A stretch of 64,000 nt of DNA from JBBQYD01 sp942493075 (GTDB lineage: Bacteria; Verrucomicrobiota; Verrucomicrobiia; Limisphaerales; UBA8199): contig OW818681.1 of assembly GCA_942493075.1 (NCBI GenBank), forward strand, positions 4,464,001 through 4,528,000. The letters are read 5' to 3'. The stretch's first letter is position 1. Each line of letters opens with the position of its first letter. Shown one piece after another: positions 36,027 to 44,525 of this stretch. A model generated the notes under the pieces. The model saw nothing but the letters and a program-made list of their open reading frames with translations. It was not told where the DNA came from and ran no database searches. Made by a program: the position numbers and the translations under genes.

Positions 36027-37091
36027 TCATTGTCGAGCAGCAACTTCGGTTTTCAGGTCCGCCGCAAAAGCATCCACGTCCTCCTCCGTCGTATCCCAAC
36101 TGCACATCAATCGGGCCTCTTCCCACCCGCCTACGTTGGTATAGAACTTCCATCCCCGCCCGTGCAACCCGCGCACAACCGGGTCCGGTATCCGTGCAAA
36201 CACAGCATTACTCTGGACTGGATACGGGATCTCGATTCCAGGCAATCCCGCCATTCCGGCCGCAAGACGGCAAGCCATGGCGTTGGAAAGCCCGGCATGG
36301 CGCAACCATGCGCCGTCACTCAGCATTCCCACCCAGGGAGCGGAGAGAAATCTCATTTTGGAAGCCAACTGACCACCCTGTTTGCACCGGTAATCGAATT
36401 CGCGAGCAGCCTCGTGGTTAAAAAACACCACTGCCTCCCCTACCCCGATCCCGTTCTTAGTGCCACCGAAACAAAGAACGTCCACACCGGATTTCCAGCT
36501 CAGTTCTTTGGGCGCCACACCGAGGGAGGCGATCGCATTGGCGAACCGCGCACCATCCATTTGGACGCGCAGGTTAAATCGGCGCGCCGCCTCATTGAGC
36601 GCTCGCAACTCGTCGAGTGAATAGACAGTGCCAACCTCGGTAGCCTGCGTCAGGCTCAGGGCACGCGGCTTGGGGTAATGAACATCGGTCCGCTTTTTGA
36701 CCATTCCTTCAATGGCATCCGGATCAATCTTCCCGTTAGCTCCTGGCAGCACCAGCACCTTTGTGCCGTTGGCGAAGAATTCCGGTGCGCCGCATTCGCT
36801 CGTCTCCACGTGCGCCATCTCGTGACATAGAATGCTGTGATAGGATTGGCATAGGGAAGCCAGGGAGAGCGAGTTTGCGGACGTGCCATTAAAGACAAAG
36901 AACACCTCGCAATCGATTTCGAAAACCTCCCGGATCAGGTCGGAAGCCTTAGCGGTCCAGGAATCGTTACCGTAGCTGACTTCATGACCGGCATTGGCCT
37001 CCAGTAAAGCCTGGAGGGCTTCAGGACACATGCCCGCGTAGTTATCGCTGGCAAAATGACGGGGACGCTGGATTGCCACATCAACATTCAT
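36027..37091 (-). CDS. ltaE: Low-specificity L-threonine aldolase (PLP)
   Basis: 354 residues of the beta-eliminating lyase family. Key segments are FASDNYAGMCPEAL at the N-terminus, FVFNGTSANSLSL (phosphate contacts), HMxxxE-type HEMAHVETSECGAPEF, VQMDGARFANAIASLG (PLP-ring Asp) and CFGGTKNGIGVGEAVVFF with the PLP Lys. It splits L-threonine or L-allo-threonine to glycine and acetaldehyde. It is a single gene in the same direction as the oxidoreductase pair upstream (87 bp gap). Confidence 0.92.
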   Translation of the reverse strand: MNVDVAIQRPRHFASDNYAGMCPEALQALLEANAGHEVSYGNDSWTAKASDLIREVFEIDCEVFFVFNGTSANSLSLASLCQSYHSILCHEMAHVETSECGAPEFFANGTKVLVLPGANGKIDPDAIEGMVKKRTDVHYPKPRALSLTQATEVGTVYSLDELRALNEAARRFNLRVQMDGARFANAIASLGVAPKELSWKSGVDVLCFGGTKNGIGVGEAVVFFNHEAAREFDYRCKQGGQLASKMRFLSAPWVGMLSDGAWLRHAGLSNAMACRLAAGMAGLPGIEIPYPVQSNAVFARIPDPVVRGLHGRGWKFYTNVGGWEEARLMCSWDTTEEDVDAFAADLKTEVAARQ

Positions 37092-37178
37092 GGAATGATC
37101 ATAGGCACGGGCGGAAGCTTGGCAAAGCCCAATACACCGCGCCGTGCGTCATAAAGACAAGCTAATAAACCCGTTCAG

Positions 37179-37889
37179 TTATCTTGGACGGACCAGCATT
37201 TCTTCCACGATCACGTGCGGCGGAAGGTGCAGGCAAAACCAGACGCACTCCGCGACATCTTCAGCACGCATCATTCGGGCGCGGGCGTCGGCATCCGGTA
37301 CTTGCGGCCGTTTCTCAAGGAGGGGAGTATCGATGTCGCCAGGGAAGATCGCGCAAGCGCGGATGCCCTTGGCCCGCTCTTCCGCGTTGATGCTCTGGGT
37401 CAGGCCCGCCAACCCGAACTTGCTCATGACATAGCCCGGGCCGGCCTTTGGAGAAGCCAGTTTGCCGGCATCGGAGATGACATTAATGATTGTTCCGTTA
37501 CCGCGAGCGCGCATCCCGGGGAGCAGTTCCTGCGTCCAATAGTAAGCACCGTTAAGATTGGCCCCGATCATGTCGTGGTAATCCTCCAGAGTGAGGACCT
37601 CCAGAGCCCGCCTGGGAACATTCGTGCCTGCACAATTGACTAGAGCATCCACAGAACGAAAGTCATCCAAAACACGCCTCGCGGCAGCGCCCACTTGCTC
37701 CGGCCGGCTGATGTCACACGCATGCATGCTCAATCGTGACCCGTGGTCCCCTGCAAGCTGCACGGTTTCCCGGAGCGCTTCAATACGGCGACCGATGATT
37801 GCCACCCGGCACCTGAGGCTCACCAACTTCAGAGCCACCGCGCGTCCCACACCGCTCCCGCCTCCTGTCACTACGCAATTAAGATTCAT
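37179..37889 (-). CDS. Short-chain dehydrogenase/reductase
   Basis: 236 residues. The cofactor motif is TGGGSGVGRAVALKL (TGxxxGxG), followed by NCAGTN, the catalytic Ser in INVISDAG and YVMSK (YxxxK). This is a classical SDR of NAD(P)-dependent type acting on an unknown alcohol or ketone. Its start overlaps the end of the Gfo/Idh/MocA gene by 11 bp, so the two are coupled and probably act on the same sugar or polyol. Confidence 0.93.
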   Translation of the reverse strand: MNLNCVVTGGGSGVGRAVALKLVSLRCRVAIIGRRIEALRETVQLAGDHGSRLSMHACDISRPEQVGAAARRVLDDFRSVDALVNCAGTNVPRRALEVLTLEDYHDMIGANLNGAYYWTQELLPGMRARGNGTIINVISDAGKLASPKAGPGYVMSKFGLAGLTQSINAEERAKGIRACAIFPGDIDTPLLEKRPQVPDADARARMMRAEDVAECVWFCLHLPPHVIVEEMLVRPR

Positions 37890-38982
37890 ACTCCTCCTGG
37901 GTGATGGCCACCCAAGCCCGGGTGGCCGCTGATTTCAAAGCCGCGTCCATAATAACCTGCGCCGCCACCGCATCCCGAAAATCCGGCACACAAGGCCGTT
38001 GATTCCGGATCGCATCGACAAATTCCCACGCCTGGTCGTATCGGAAAGTCACGAGCGGGTCTCCAGCCAAAGGGTCACGCGGTGAACCCGGATGCCGCCA
38101 AAACTCTTGAGGCACCTCCAGCGTCGCGAGCCCGGGTCCCCCCACCTTGCCGTGCTGGAGGCGATCCCATTCGCCGGTGCGAAACACAAAAGAAGCTTCG
38201 CTCCCATTCACCTCTACAGAGTCGAGACTGCGCCAACTCTCGTTGCGTCCACTGGCCAGTTTGCTGCTCTCCAAAACGCCAGTCGCCCCGCAAACGAAAT
38301 TCGACAGAATGGCTACCCAATCGTCGAGATCGTTTGGCTGCCCCCCACGAACGGGATGCCACTGAGCCACCTGGGCCACCAGACGTTCCATCCGTCCGAT
38401 CAGGAAATGTGCAAAATCGATACGATGGCTGAGCATATCCCCAAGCTCGCCACTGCCAGCCATCCGCTTGATTTGACGCCAGCCCAACCCGCGTGTCCCC
38501 CAGTCTTGCAGACGGCAGGAGCGGTAATGATAAGGCTGGCCCAGATCGCCGCGTTTGATGAGATGCTGAAGGTACCGCATTGCCGGGACGAATCGGTAAG
38601 TGAATGCGGTCATGTGCCGAACCCCGGCTCGTTCGGCGGCTCGGGCCATTTCCCGGGCCTCGGCTGCATCCATTGCCAGGGGTTTCTCGCACAAAACATG
38701 TTTCCCGTGAGCAACCGCCTCCAAGACAATCGGCGCGTGGGTAACGTTCGGGGTTGCGACAATCACCGCGTCCACATCATCACGTCGCATGATCTCGCGA
38801 TAGTCTTGAGATATCACTGAGACACCGGTCTGCTGCCGCGCACGTTCCAACGTGGATGGGTCTGCGTCGCACAACGCGGAAAGCTTCGTCTCAGGGCATA
38901 GTGCAAGTCCCGGCAGATGGTTCTGCAGGGTGATGCCGCCACAGCCGATAATGGCGACTCTGATCGTATCTCCGCCAGCCAT
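37879..38982 (-). CDS. Gfo/Idh/MocA-family oxidoreductase
   Basis: 367 residues: an N-terminal Rossmann domain (VAIIGCGGITLQNHLPGL) with the family motif CEKPLAMDAAEA, and a C-terminal alpha/beta domain (GSGELGDMLSHRIDFAHFLIG, containing the catalytic-region Asp/His). Family members oxidise or epimerise sugars, inositols or their derivatives with NAD(P). It is followed by an overlapping SDR gene. The substrate is not predictable. Confidence 0.93.
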   Translation of the reverse strand: MAGGDTIRVAIIGCGGITLQNHLPGLALCPETKLSALCDADPSTLERARQQTGVSVISQDYREIMRRDDVDAVIVATPNVTHAPIVLEAVAHGKHVLCEKPLAMDAAEAREMARAAERAGVRHMTAFTYRFVPAMRYLQHLIKRGDLGQPYHYRSCRLQDWGTRGLGWRQIKRMAGSGELGDMLSHRIDFAHFLIGRMERLVAQVAQWHPVRGGQPNDLDDWVAILSNFVCGATGVLESSKLASGRNESWRSLDSVEVNGSEASFVFRTGEWDRLQHGKVGGPGLATLEVPQEFWRHPGSPRDPLAGDPLVTFRYDQAWEFVDAIRNQRPCVPDFRDAVAAQVIMDAALKSAATRAWVAITQEEYES

Positions 38983-39078
38983 GCCTGAGTATTGAACTCG
39001 GACCAGGGAAAGGCAAGGGAGACCCGACTCCGGGTCAATGAAGGTGCGTAGCCACTTTGGAGGCCAGGTGGCCGCACC

Positions 39079-39098
39079 GCCACGTCAGGAGACGTGGC
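39079..39098. repeat. Small hairpin in a repeat-like intergenic segment
   Basis: GCCACGTC-AGGA-GACGTGGC, a perfect 8 bp stem, set in a segment rich in GGCC/GTGGC words between the oxidoreductase start (38982) and the CAP gene stop (39157). It resembles REP-like intergenic repeats, but only one copy is in the window. It has no T-run. Confidence 0.45.
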
Positions 39099-39156
39099 CT
39101 ACAGGAAGGAGGTCCTTCGGAATCCACAGTTCTGGTTCGACCAGGGCCTAACTTCT

Positions 39157-41202
39157 TCAGTACAGTCCTCTGACGCGATACATGACTGGACTGGCGCCAG
39201 AAATGTTCGCTGTCAGTCGATATCGCAAGCCAGATGCAAGGGTTGTCAAAGTAGCTGTGGTGTCCTGGGCCCAACTCCCACCAGCGCTGGACTTGTGCAA
39301 CTGGAAGGTCATTCCCGATCTGAAATCCGCTACAGAAAAATCCACTTGGATCTGGCCAGCCACGATGCGGGTGGCCAGGATCTGCAATGAAGGTGCAGGC
39401 AGCACAACGGGAACTGTCGTTGCTGGACCCCAGTCCAAAGTGCGCAAATCCATGTGCGCCCGTGCCTGGACCAGGATTGAGTTCGTTGACGCAGGAGTGA
39501 TGCTGAGCTGCTGGTTTGTTCCCGAGGTATTCGTGACGACGTTAATTACCTGGCGGGTATTGGAAACCACAACGTTGTCCAGGTAGAATCCAACACCGGG
39601 CTCCGTGTATGCATAATAGGAGCCTCCAAGATAGTCATACATGAACCGTATCTTTGCCGTCTTTCCGGCATACGCTCCCAAAGAGATATTATTCGTGATG
39701 AAGGCAGTGTCTCCCTGGCCGCCGTTGCCAGCTTGTTCCCACAGGGAGGTCCAGGTTTTGCCGTCATTCAGTGAGATCTGAGCTTTGGCGACCTGCCCGC
39801 TGGTCGCGTAGGTGAGCAGCTTGGCAAAGCTCAATTGGCTGGTGCTGCTGAGGAAGAAAAGTGCGTCGAGAGTGAGTTTATGTCGAAAACCATCGGTAAA
39901 TCCAAGTCGGTAGGAAGCCGAACCGCTTGCCGCGCGCGTAGTGGTCACCGTGTTGTGGTTCGTTGGAACATCCAACTCTGTCACATTGGCGAGGCCGGAT
40001 TCCGCCCCAAGGAGAAGCGAATAGTTTGTCAGCTCCCCATGGCGCCAATCGTAAGAAGTCGCGAAGCCGACAGGCTGAACAACAAACGTATTTGGCCGCG
40101 TTGCGATGGCCAAGGCAGGTCCGGTAATCGCGGGATTATAAACCGGAACATAATCAACTTTGACGTTCTTCAGGCCACTCACAGTGACCACGCGCTGGTT
40201 TGTCAGCCCGCCTCCCGTAAAAGTGACAGAGTAGTTGCCATTGGTTGTTACCGGGACAGTGTAGCCGCCGGAGTCCGCTGTTACCGCATAATATGACGAC
40301 CCCGCCACATCCACGGTGAGCCCGCCGATGCCCTCGCCAAGGTCATAGAAGTTGTTGCCGTTGAAATCATAGTAGGCGACCCCGGTTATCATTGGGACAT
40401 TCCCTGCACCGCTGCGCGTTCCAAAGTTCTGAGTTACCAACTGAGGGCCGACAGAGTTGGTACCAATCGAATTGGTGCCGTTGATCACACCGACCCCGAC
40501 TTCCCGAAAGCCAGCAAAATGGATGTTATTGCGATGGCCCGGAGGATTCTGCATTCCTCCAACCGAGCCCGGGTCATCGCCCCAGTCCACCTCAAAGCCC
40601 GCGTGGCCGTGGAGTATCGAAAAGGCATGGCTGTACACGTTCTCCGCGGCCGTGGAATAGGGATAACCCGCGTCAGTAATTCGATTTGCAACCGTGTCCC
40701 CGGCGGTTCCTACATGCCCTTGATAGACATTTGTAAACATGTCGCCAGTGTGAAAGCGAGCAGCAGCAACAAGCTGGGCGTTCATGGCGAGCGGTTGAGC
40801 GGGTGGGTTGGTCGCAATCGAGGAAATCATTAACGGCAAATCCACGACGAAATAGTCGTAACTGAGCTGCAGATCGGGATCAGCGTTAGTCGCCAGAAGA
40901 TGCCCCTCCACTGTCGGATTCATCCGAGCGCGGTTAAGGTACTCCAAGTACTGTTGCTCCTCATCAGTCGGCTGGCCAATGGACCAAAGTGTTGCCGAGC
41001 CGGATTTAAGCTCATAAGGACTCTCTTTGCCGGAGCCTTTGATAGGCGGCTGGGCTGGTGGCGCGGCCTTGATGGGTGCTGGAGTCTCCAGGACAGGCGC
41101 TCCGTAAACGGGAATCATGCCGATTAGCAGGACAGCAGCCCCGGAAATGAGACAGTAAACCTGTCTCCGGAGGTTCACACCTAAGTTCTGCAGCTTCATC
41201 AT
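39157..41202 (-). CDS. Secreted CAP-domain (SCP/PR-1) protein with jelly-roll and C-terminal module
   Basis: About 681 residues from the ATG at 41202 (41199 and a TTG at 41211 are alternatives). A signal peptide (CLISGAAVLLIGMIPVYGA) is followed by a CAP domain (YLEYLNRARMNP; ARFHTGDMFTN; ENVYSHAFS; GHRNNIHFAGFREVGVGVI) with the typical His and Glu residues. Next come an SdrD/SpaA-like beta domain (YYDFNGNNFYDLGEGIGGL), a MAM/jelly-roll-like domain (IRFMYDYLGGSYYAY, FYLDNVVVSN) and a C-terminal beta module ending VMYRVRGLY. The role is extracellular; CAP proteins bind lipids or cleave peptides in some cases. The function here is unknown. Confidence 0.87.
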   Translation of the reverse strand: MMKLQNLGVNLRRQVYCLISGAAVLLIGMIPVYGAPVLETPAPIKAAPPAQPPIKGSGKESPYELKSGSATLWSIGQPTDEEQQYLEYLNRARMNPTVEGHLLATNADPDLQLSYDYFVVDLPLMISSIATNPPAQPLAMNAQLVAAARFHTGDMFTNVYQGHVGTAGDTVANRITDAGYPYSTAAENVYSHAFSILHGHAGFEVDWGDDPGSVGGMQNPPGHRNNIHFAGFREVGVGVINGTNSIGTNSVGPQLVTQNFGTRSGAGNVPMITGVAYYDFNGNNFYDLGEGIGGLTVDVAGSSYYAVTADSGGYTVPVTTNGNYSVTFTGGGLTNQRVVTVSGLKNVKVDYVPVYNPAITGPALAIATRPNTFVVQPVGFATSYDWRHGELTNYSLLLGAESGLANVTELDVPTNHNTVTTTRAASGSASYRLGFTDGFRHKLTLDALFFLSSTSQLSFAKLLTYATSGQVAKAQISLNDGKTWTSLWEQAGNGGQGDTAFITNNISLGAYAGKTAKIRFMYDYLGGSYYAYTEPGVGFYLDNVVVSNTRQVINVVTNTSGTNQQLSITPASTNSILVQARAHMDLRTLDWGPATTVPVVLPAPSLQILATRIVAGQIQVDFSVADFRSGMTFQLHKSSAGGSWAQDTTATLTTLASGLRYRLTANISGASPVMYRVRGLY

Positions 41203-41338
41203 ATTGCGCAATTATATCATTCTGCACGCGTGCCGCGAATGGAAAGCGGCTGTTCGTTCGCAGATCTGAGCAGAAACGAGGCCAGCCCGCAGTAAACGCT
41301 ATAGAATCGCCTGTAAACGAGGGCAATCAGTTTCAAGG

Positions 41339-42229
41339 CTACGGCACAACCACGCGCAATGCGTTGCGTTGCAGCGCAAAGGTCACCGGCAACTTGCCAG
41401 CAAGTTCACCATCGAGCTCAAAAGGCACACGACTTTCAGCGGTGAGGCGCACCTCTGACGCCTGGAGCCGTCTTACTTGCGCATCGGGCACCCTGCCCCG
41501 CAGCAAGAGTCCCGGGCCACACCGCAATAACGTACCCACGTTGGCGCGCGGAAAAACGCAGACATCCAACACTCCATCCGTCATGTCTGCCCTTGGAAAC
41601 ATGCCATAATCGCCTCCATAAAGTTTGCCGTTCCCAATCAGTACCAACGCACCGGAAACGGTTTGCGACCCGTCAGAAACGGCAATCATCCTTTGAGGCT
41701 CGGCAAGCGCCCGAATGCCGGCAGCTACGTAGGCCAGAGGGCCGATTTTCTTCTTCAGCTTCCAGCTCACCAGTTCCACAGCGCGTGCATCCAAGCCCGC
41801 ACCACCAAGCTGCGCAAAATAGCGGCGGGTGGTTCCATTAGCAGAGGCGGACTCGGCGTAAGGCAGATCGATCCGAAGTTCTTTGCCCTTCAAAATGACG
41901 GACCAAGCCTGCGTAAAATCGCGCGGGATTTCCAACTCCCGCGCGAAGACATTGACGGTGCCCAGAGGCAGGACTGCCAGGCGGCTTGTCATGAGCCCTC
42001 CCGGTGCCGAAGCCAAGCCGTTCAAGACTTCGTTGATTGTTCCGTCGCCGCCTGCGGCGATGATTGTTTCAAAGCCTTCCGCGACAGCTTCCGCTGCCAG
42101 GCGCTGCGCGTCCCCTGCTGCGGCAGTGGGCTTGATCGCGCAGGTGCCTGAGACTTCACGCAAGTGCTCGCGAAAATTTCGAGCTTTGTCGCCCCGGGCC
42201 GCAGGATTGAAAATGACACACGTCCGCAC
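41339..42229 (-). CDS. Diacylglycerol kinase-family lipid kinase (YegS/DagK-like)
   Basis: 296 residues starting with GTG at 42229. The catalytic domain shows IFNPAARGDKA, IIAAGGDGTINEVLNGLA (the GGDGT nucleotide motif) and VLPLGTVNVFARELEIP. The C-terminal domain has GNGKLYGGDYGMFPRADMTDGVLDV. It phosphorylates a diacylglycerol, sphingosine or related lipid at the membrane with ATP. The next gene on the same strand upstream encodes a HAD phosphatase, 51 bp away. Confidence 0.92.
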   Translation of the reverse strand: MRTCVIFNPAARGDKARNFREHLREVSGTCAIKPTAAAGDAQRLAAEAVAEGFETIIAAGGDGTINEVLNGLASAPGGLMTSRLAVLPLGTVNVFARELEIPRDFTQAWSVILKGKELRIDLPYAESASANGTTRRYFAQLGGAGLDARAVELVSWKLKKKIGPLAYVAAGIRALAEPQRMIAVSDGSQTVSGALVLIGNGKLYGGDYGMFPRADMTDGVLDVCVFPRANVGTLLRCGPGLLLRGRVPDAQVRRLQASEVRLTAESRVPFELDGELAGKLPVTFALQRNALRVVVP

Positions 42230-42280
42230 CCCGTCATTGTCAAAATCAATCCGCCGTTGGCGAGTAGAATCCGTCAGCGC

Positions 42281-43213
42281 TCAGGCTGCTGCTTGCAGCA
42301 CAGCGTTGCGGGATGGACGCCGCCTTCGGGGCTGATCCGCGTCGGTTTGATGTCGCAGTCCTGGGCGCGCCAATCGCTCCGGCACTTGACTATATGCCGG
42401 GCTATCAAGACGGCTGGAAGGCGTACCTGTTTTGAGTTCTTCCACAAGATCAGCCACGCTATTCAGAACCCGAGTGGGCTGATACACGTACTCGGATAGA
42501 TTTTCGATACGCGTCGAGCCAGACAAAACAAGATAGGCCATCAAGCCCGATTCAATCGCGCCGCGTATGTCCGTCTCCATGGTATCGCCGATGACAATCG
42601 TCTGCTCTATCGTTGCGCCACTCGCCATTTCCGAGAGTTTGCGCCTGGCCCGTTGAAACATATAACCATTGGGTTTGCCCAGGTAATAGGCCCTGCGCCC
42701 CGTGCTCGCTTCGAGGAAGGCAGCCGTCGCTCCGGCTCCAGGCCGGGTGCCGTCCTTTGAGACGGGGCACCAGTTATCCGGGTTGGTGGCCAAAAGCCGG
42801 GCGCCTTGCTCAATGTAGCTGTGAGCCTTTGCCAGCTTCTCCAAGGAAGCCGTTCCTTCACCGACGACCACGTAGCTGGGATGAATAACATCGTTGGCAA
42901 TTCGCCTCTCATGCAAGGCCGTCGTTAAACCTCCTTCACCTATGGTGAAGACCGTGCAGGAGGGGTGTGTCTCACATAAGAAATCGGCCGTGTTCAACGC
43001 CGAAGTGTAGAAGTGCCTTGGGGAAAGGCTCGGAATTCCCAAATGCCCCAGCCGCACCGAGAGATCCTCAGGAGTCGGGGCTGAGTTATTAGTCAGGAAT
43101 ATGAAAGGCGCACCGCTGGCGATCAACGCCTCCACGAAGTCCTTCGCACCGGGAATCAAATGGTTCTCCCGGTAAATCACACCATCCATATCAATCAAAT
43201 ATCCAGTTTTCAT
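42281..43213 (-). CDS. HAD-IIA phosphatase (NagD/PGP-like)
   Basis: 310 residues. HAD motif I is YLIDMDGVIYRENHLIPGA (nucleophile and acid Asp residues), motif II FLTNNSAPTPED, and motifs III/IV around KPNGYMFQRA and VIGDTMETDIRGAIESGL. This is the class-IIA layout with a cap after motif II, as in NagD, p-nitrophenyl phosphatase and phosphoglycolate phosphatase. Phosphoglycolate hydrolysis would fit with glcDF in this genome, but that is speculative. The C-terminal 50 residues are Arg/Pro-rich and unlike the family. A hairpin sits just upstream of the start. Confidence 0.9.
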   Translation of the reverse strand: MKTGYLIDMDGVIYRENHLIPGAKDFVEALIASGAPFIFLTNNSAPTPEDLSVRLGHLGIPSLSPRHFYTSALNTADFLCETHPSCTVFTIGEGGLTTALHERRIANDVIHPSYVVVGEGTASLEKLAKAHSYIEQGARLLATNPDNWCPVSKDGTRPGAGATAAFLEASTGRRAYYLGKPNGYMFQRARRKLSEMASGATIEQTIVIGDTMETDIRGAIESGLMAYLVLSGSTRIENLSEYVYQPTRVLNSVADLVEELKTGTPSSRLDSPAYSQVPERLARPGLRHQTDADQPRRRRPSRNAVLQAAA

Positions 43214-43221
43214 AGTTCAAA

Positions 43222-43249
43222 GCGCCACTCGCTCGGAAGCGACTGGCGC
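43222..43249 (-). promoter_or_regulatory. Hairpin immediately upstream of the HAD phosphatase start
   Basis: A 12 bp stem with one mismatch (GCGCCACTCGCT / AGCGACTGGCGC) and a 4 nt loop ends 9 bp before the ATG at 43213, overlapping the expected ribosome-binding region. It may be the terminator of the upstream SPFH/zinc-ribbon unit or modulate translation. No T-run. Confidence 0.45.
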
Positions 43250-43401
43250 CATCGGGAGAATGAAGAGCAGGCGGCTTGCCAATGGTGAAAATGGGAGTTT
43301 TTAACGTAAAAACCGGCTATTTAAACAGGTGAGCCCCGGCGGAAATAGCCAGCGTGAGCGGAATGCAACACGCTGCGTGCTAATACTCACGTTGCAGGCG
43401 C

Positions 43402-44511
43402 CTAATTCTGAGAGGCAACGATCAGACCAACGATCCCGGCCAGCACAAGCGCCCCAAGAACAGCAAACAGGATCTTTACCCAGCTCTTTGGGTATTGTCC
43501 TGCCATGGTTCCCGTGTAGCCGTTGATCATGACCTGAAAAGCCTTTGCGCCGTAGCTATAACTCAGCAGCCAGACCGGCACCAGGATGTGCTTGAACGTT
43601 TGTTTCCTATACTGGGAATTTACTGATAAATTACGATGCGTATCACCGGGCACCTGGGAGGCGCACAACGAGTATAACGCCCGTTCCATGGCCTCGCGCG
43701 CGTGGCGGGCGGCTGATAGCAAGTCGATCTGATACCGCTCCACCACCCAACCGGCGAGAAAACCCGGGTTGTAGGGCGCCAATTCCTTGGTCGGAAAAGG
43801 CTCGATTTTGGGCAACAAATCCGGATTCAGTCCACGTGAAGCCGCAACCAGTTCGTCATCAAAAAAATGATCCAGGGAGCCGCTGGAGGGAACCCAGCGA
43901 ACTTTCCGGACCTGGCGAGTTTTGGTCTGACCGTTGGAATCGCGATAGGTCTCAGTGACGTAATAATAGTAACCGCTTTGAGCAGTCCAATCGGCATGCG
44001 CTTGGGCATCGAAGGTCCAATACGGAATGTAAAGCCCTTTCACGGTATCCGTCAGCGCTGCACGCTTCAATTTATTGGGAGCGAACCACCGGGTTCGGTA
44101 CCATTCGCGCACGCGGTCACGCACCTGGGTTTCGCTCACCTTAAACGGCAGCAGGCTTTCGGGACTAAACGCTTCTTTGATCTCCTCATACGGCACCAGG
44201 GAACTGGAGCCGCAGAAATCGCAGCGCTGGCCCACCCGTTCGGAGTCGAAGACGGAGATGGCCTGACAACTCTGGCAGCGAACGGAGGTCTTCTTGGCCT
44301 GCCATCCACGCTTGGCATCTGGAACCGTTCGCAAAGCGGTCGCCAGGTCGTGTTCGACAATACGCTCCTTCCCGCTCTCCATCAGTTCGATCTGGGCGGG
44401 CGAGGTCGTGCCACAATAGGCGCACACCAGTGCGTTGTGAGCCGGATTCCATCGGGCCTCACCGCCGCAGGCGGGACAGGTGAATTTCTCGCGAGCTACT
44501 GCTTCGCTCAT
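43402..44511 (-). CDS. Zinc-ribbon membrane protein (YdjG-like)
   Basis: About 369 residues from the ATG at 44511; the frame runs on to 44571 but that would overlap the SPFH gene. Two zinc ribbons lie at the N-terminus: CPACGGEARWNPAHNALVCAYCG and CQSCQAISVFDSERVGQRCDFCG. A long middle domain contains YIPYWTFDAQAHADWTAQSG and VPVWLLSYSYGAKAFQVMINGYTG, and a C-terminal membrane helix ILFAVLGALVLAGIVGLIVA. This resembles TFIIB-type zinc-ribbon proteins encoded beside SPFH genes, as in the Bacillus ydjFGHI operon. It starts 14 bp after the SPFH stop. Role unknown; membrane stress or a membrane-domain scaffold is plausible. Confidence 0.8.
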   Translation of the reverse strand: MSEAVAREKFTCPACGGEARWNPAHNALVCAYCGTTSPAQIELMESGKERIVEHDLATALRTVPDAKRGWQAKKTSVRCQSCQAISVFDSERVGQRCDFCGSSSLVPYEEIKEAFSPESLLPFKVSETQVRDRVREWYRTRWFAPNKLKRAALTDTVKGLYIPYWTFDAQAHADWTAQSGYYYYVTETYRDSNGQTKTRQVRKVRWVPSSGSLDHFFDDELVAASRGLNPDLLPKIEPFPTKELAPYNPGFLAGWVVERYQIDLLSAARHAREAMERALYSLCASQVPGDTHRNLSVNSQYRKQTFKHILVPVWLLSYSYGAKAFQVMINGYTGTMAGQYPKSWVKILFAVLGALVLAGIVGLIVASQN

Positions 44512-44525
44512 AATGGCGGGTCGCG

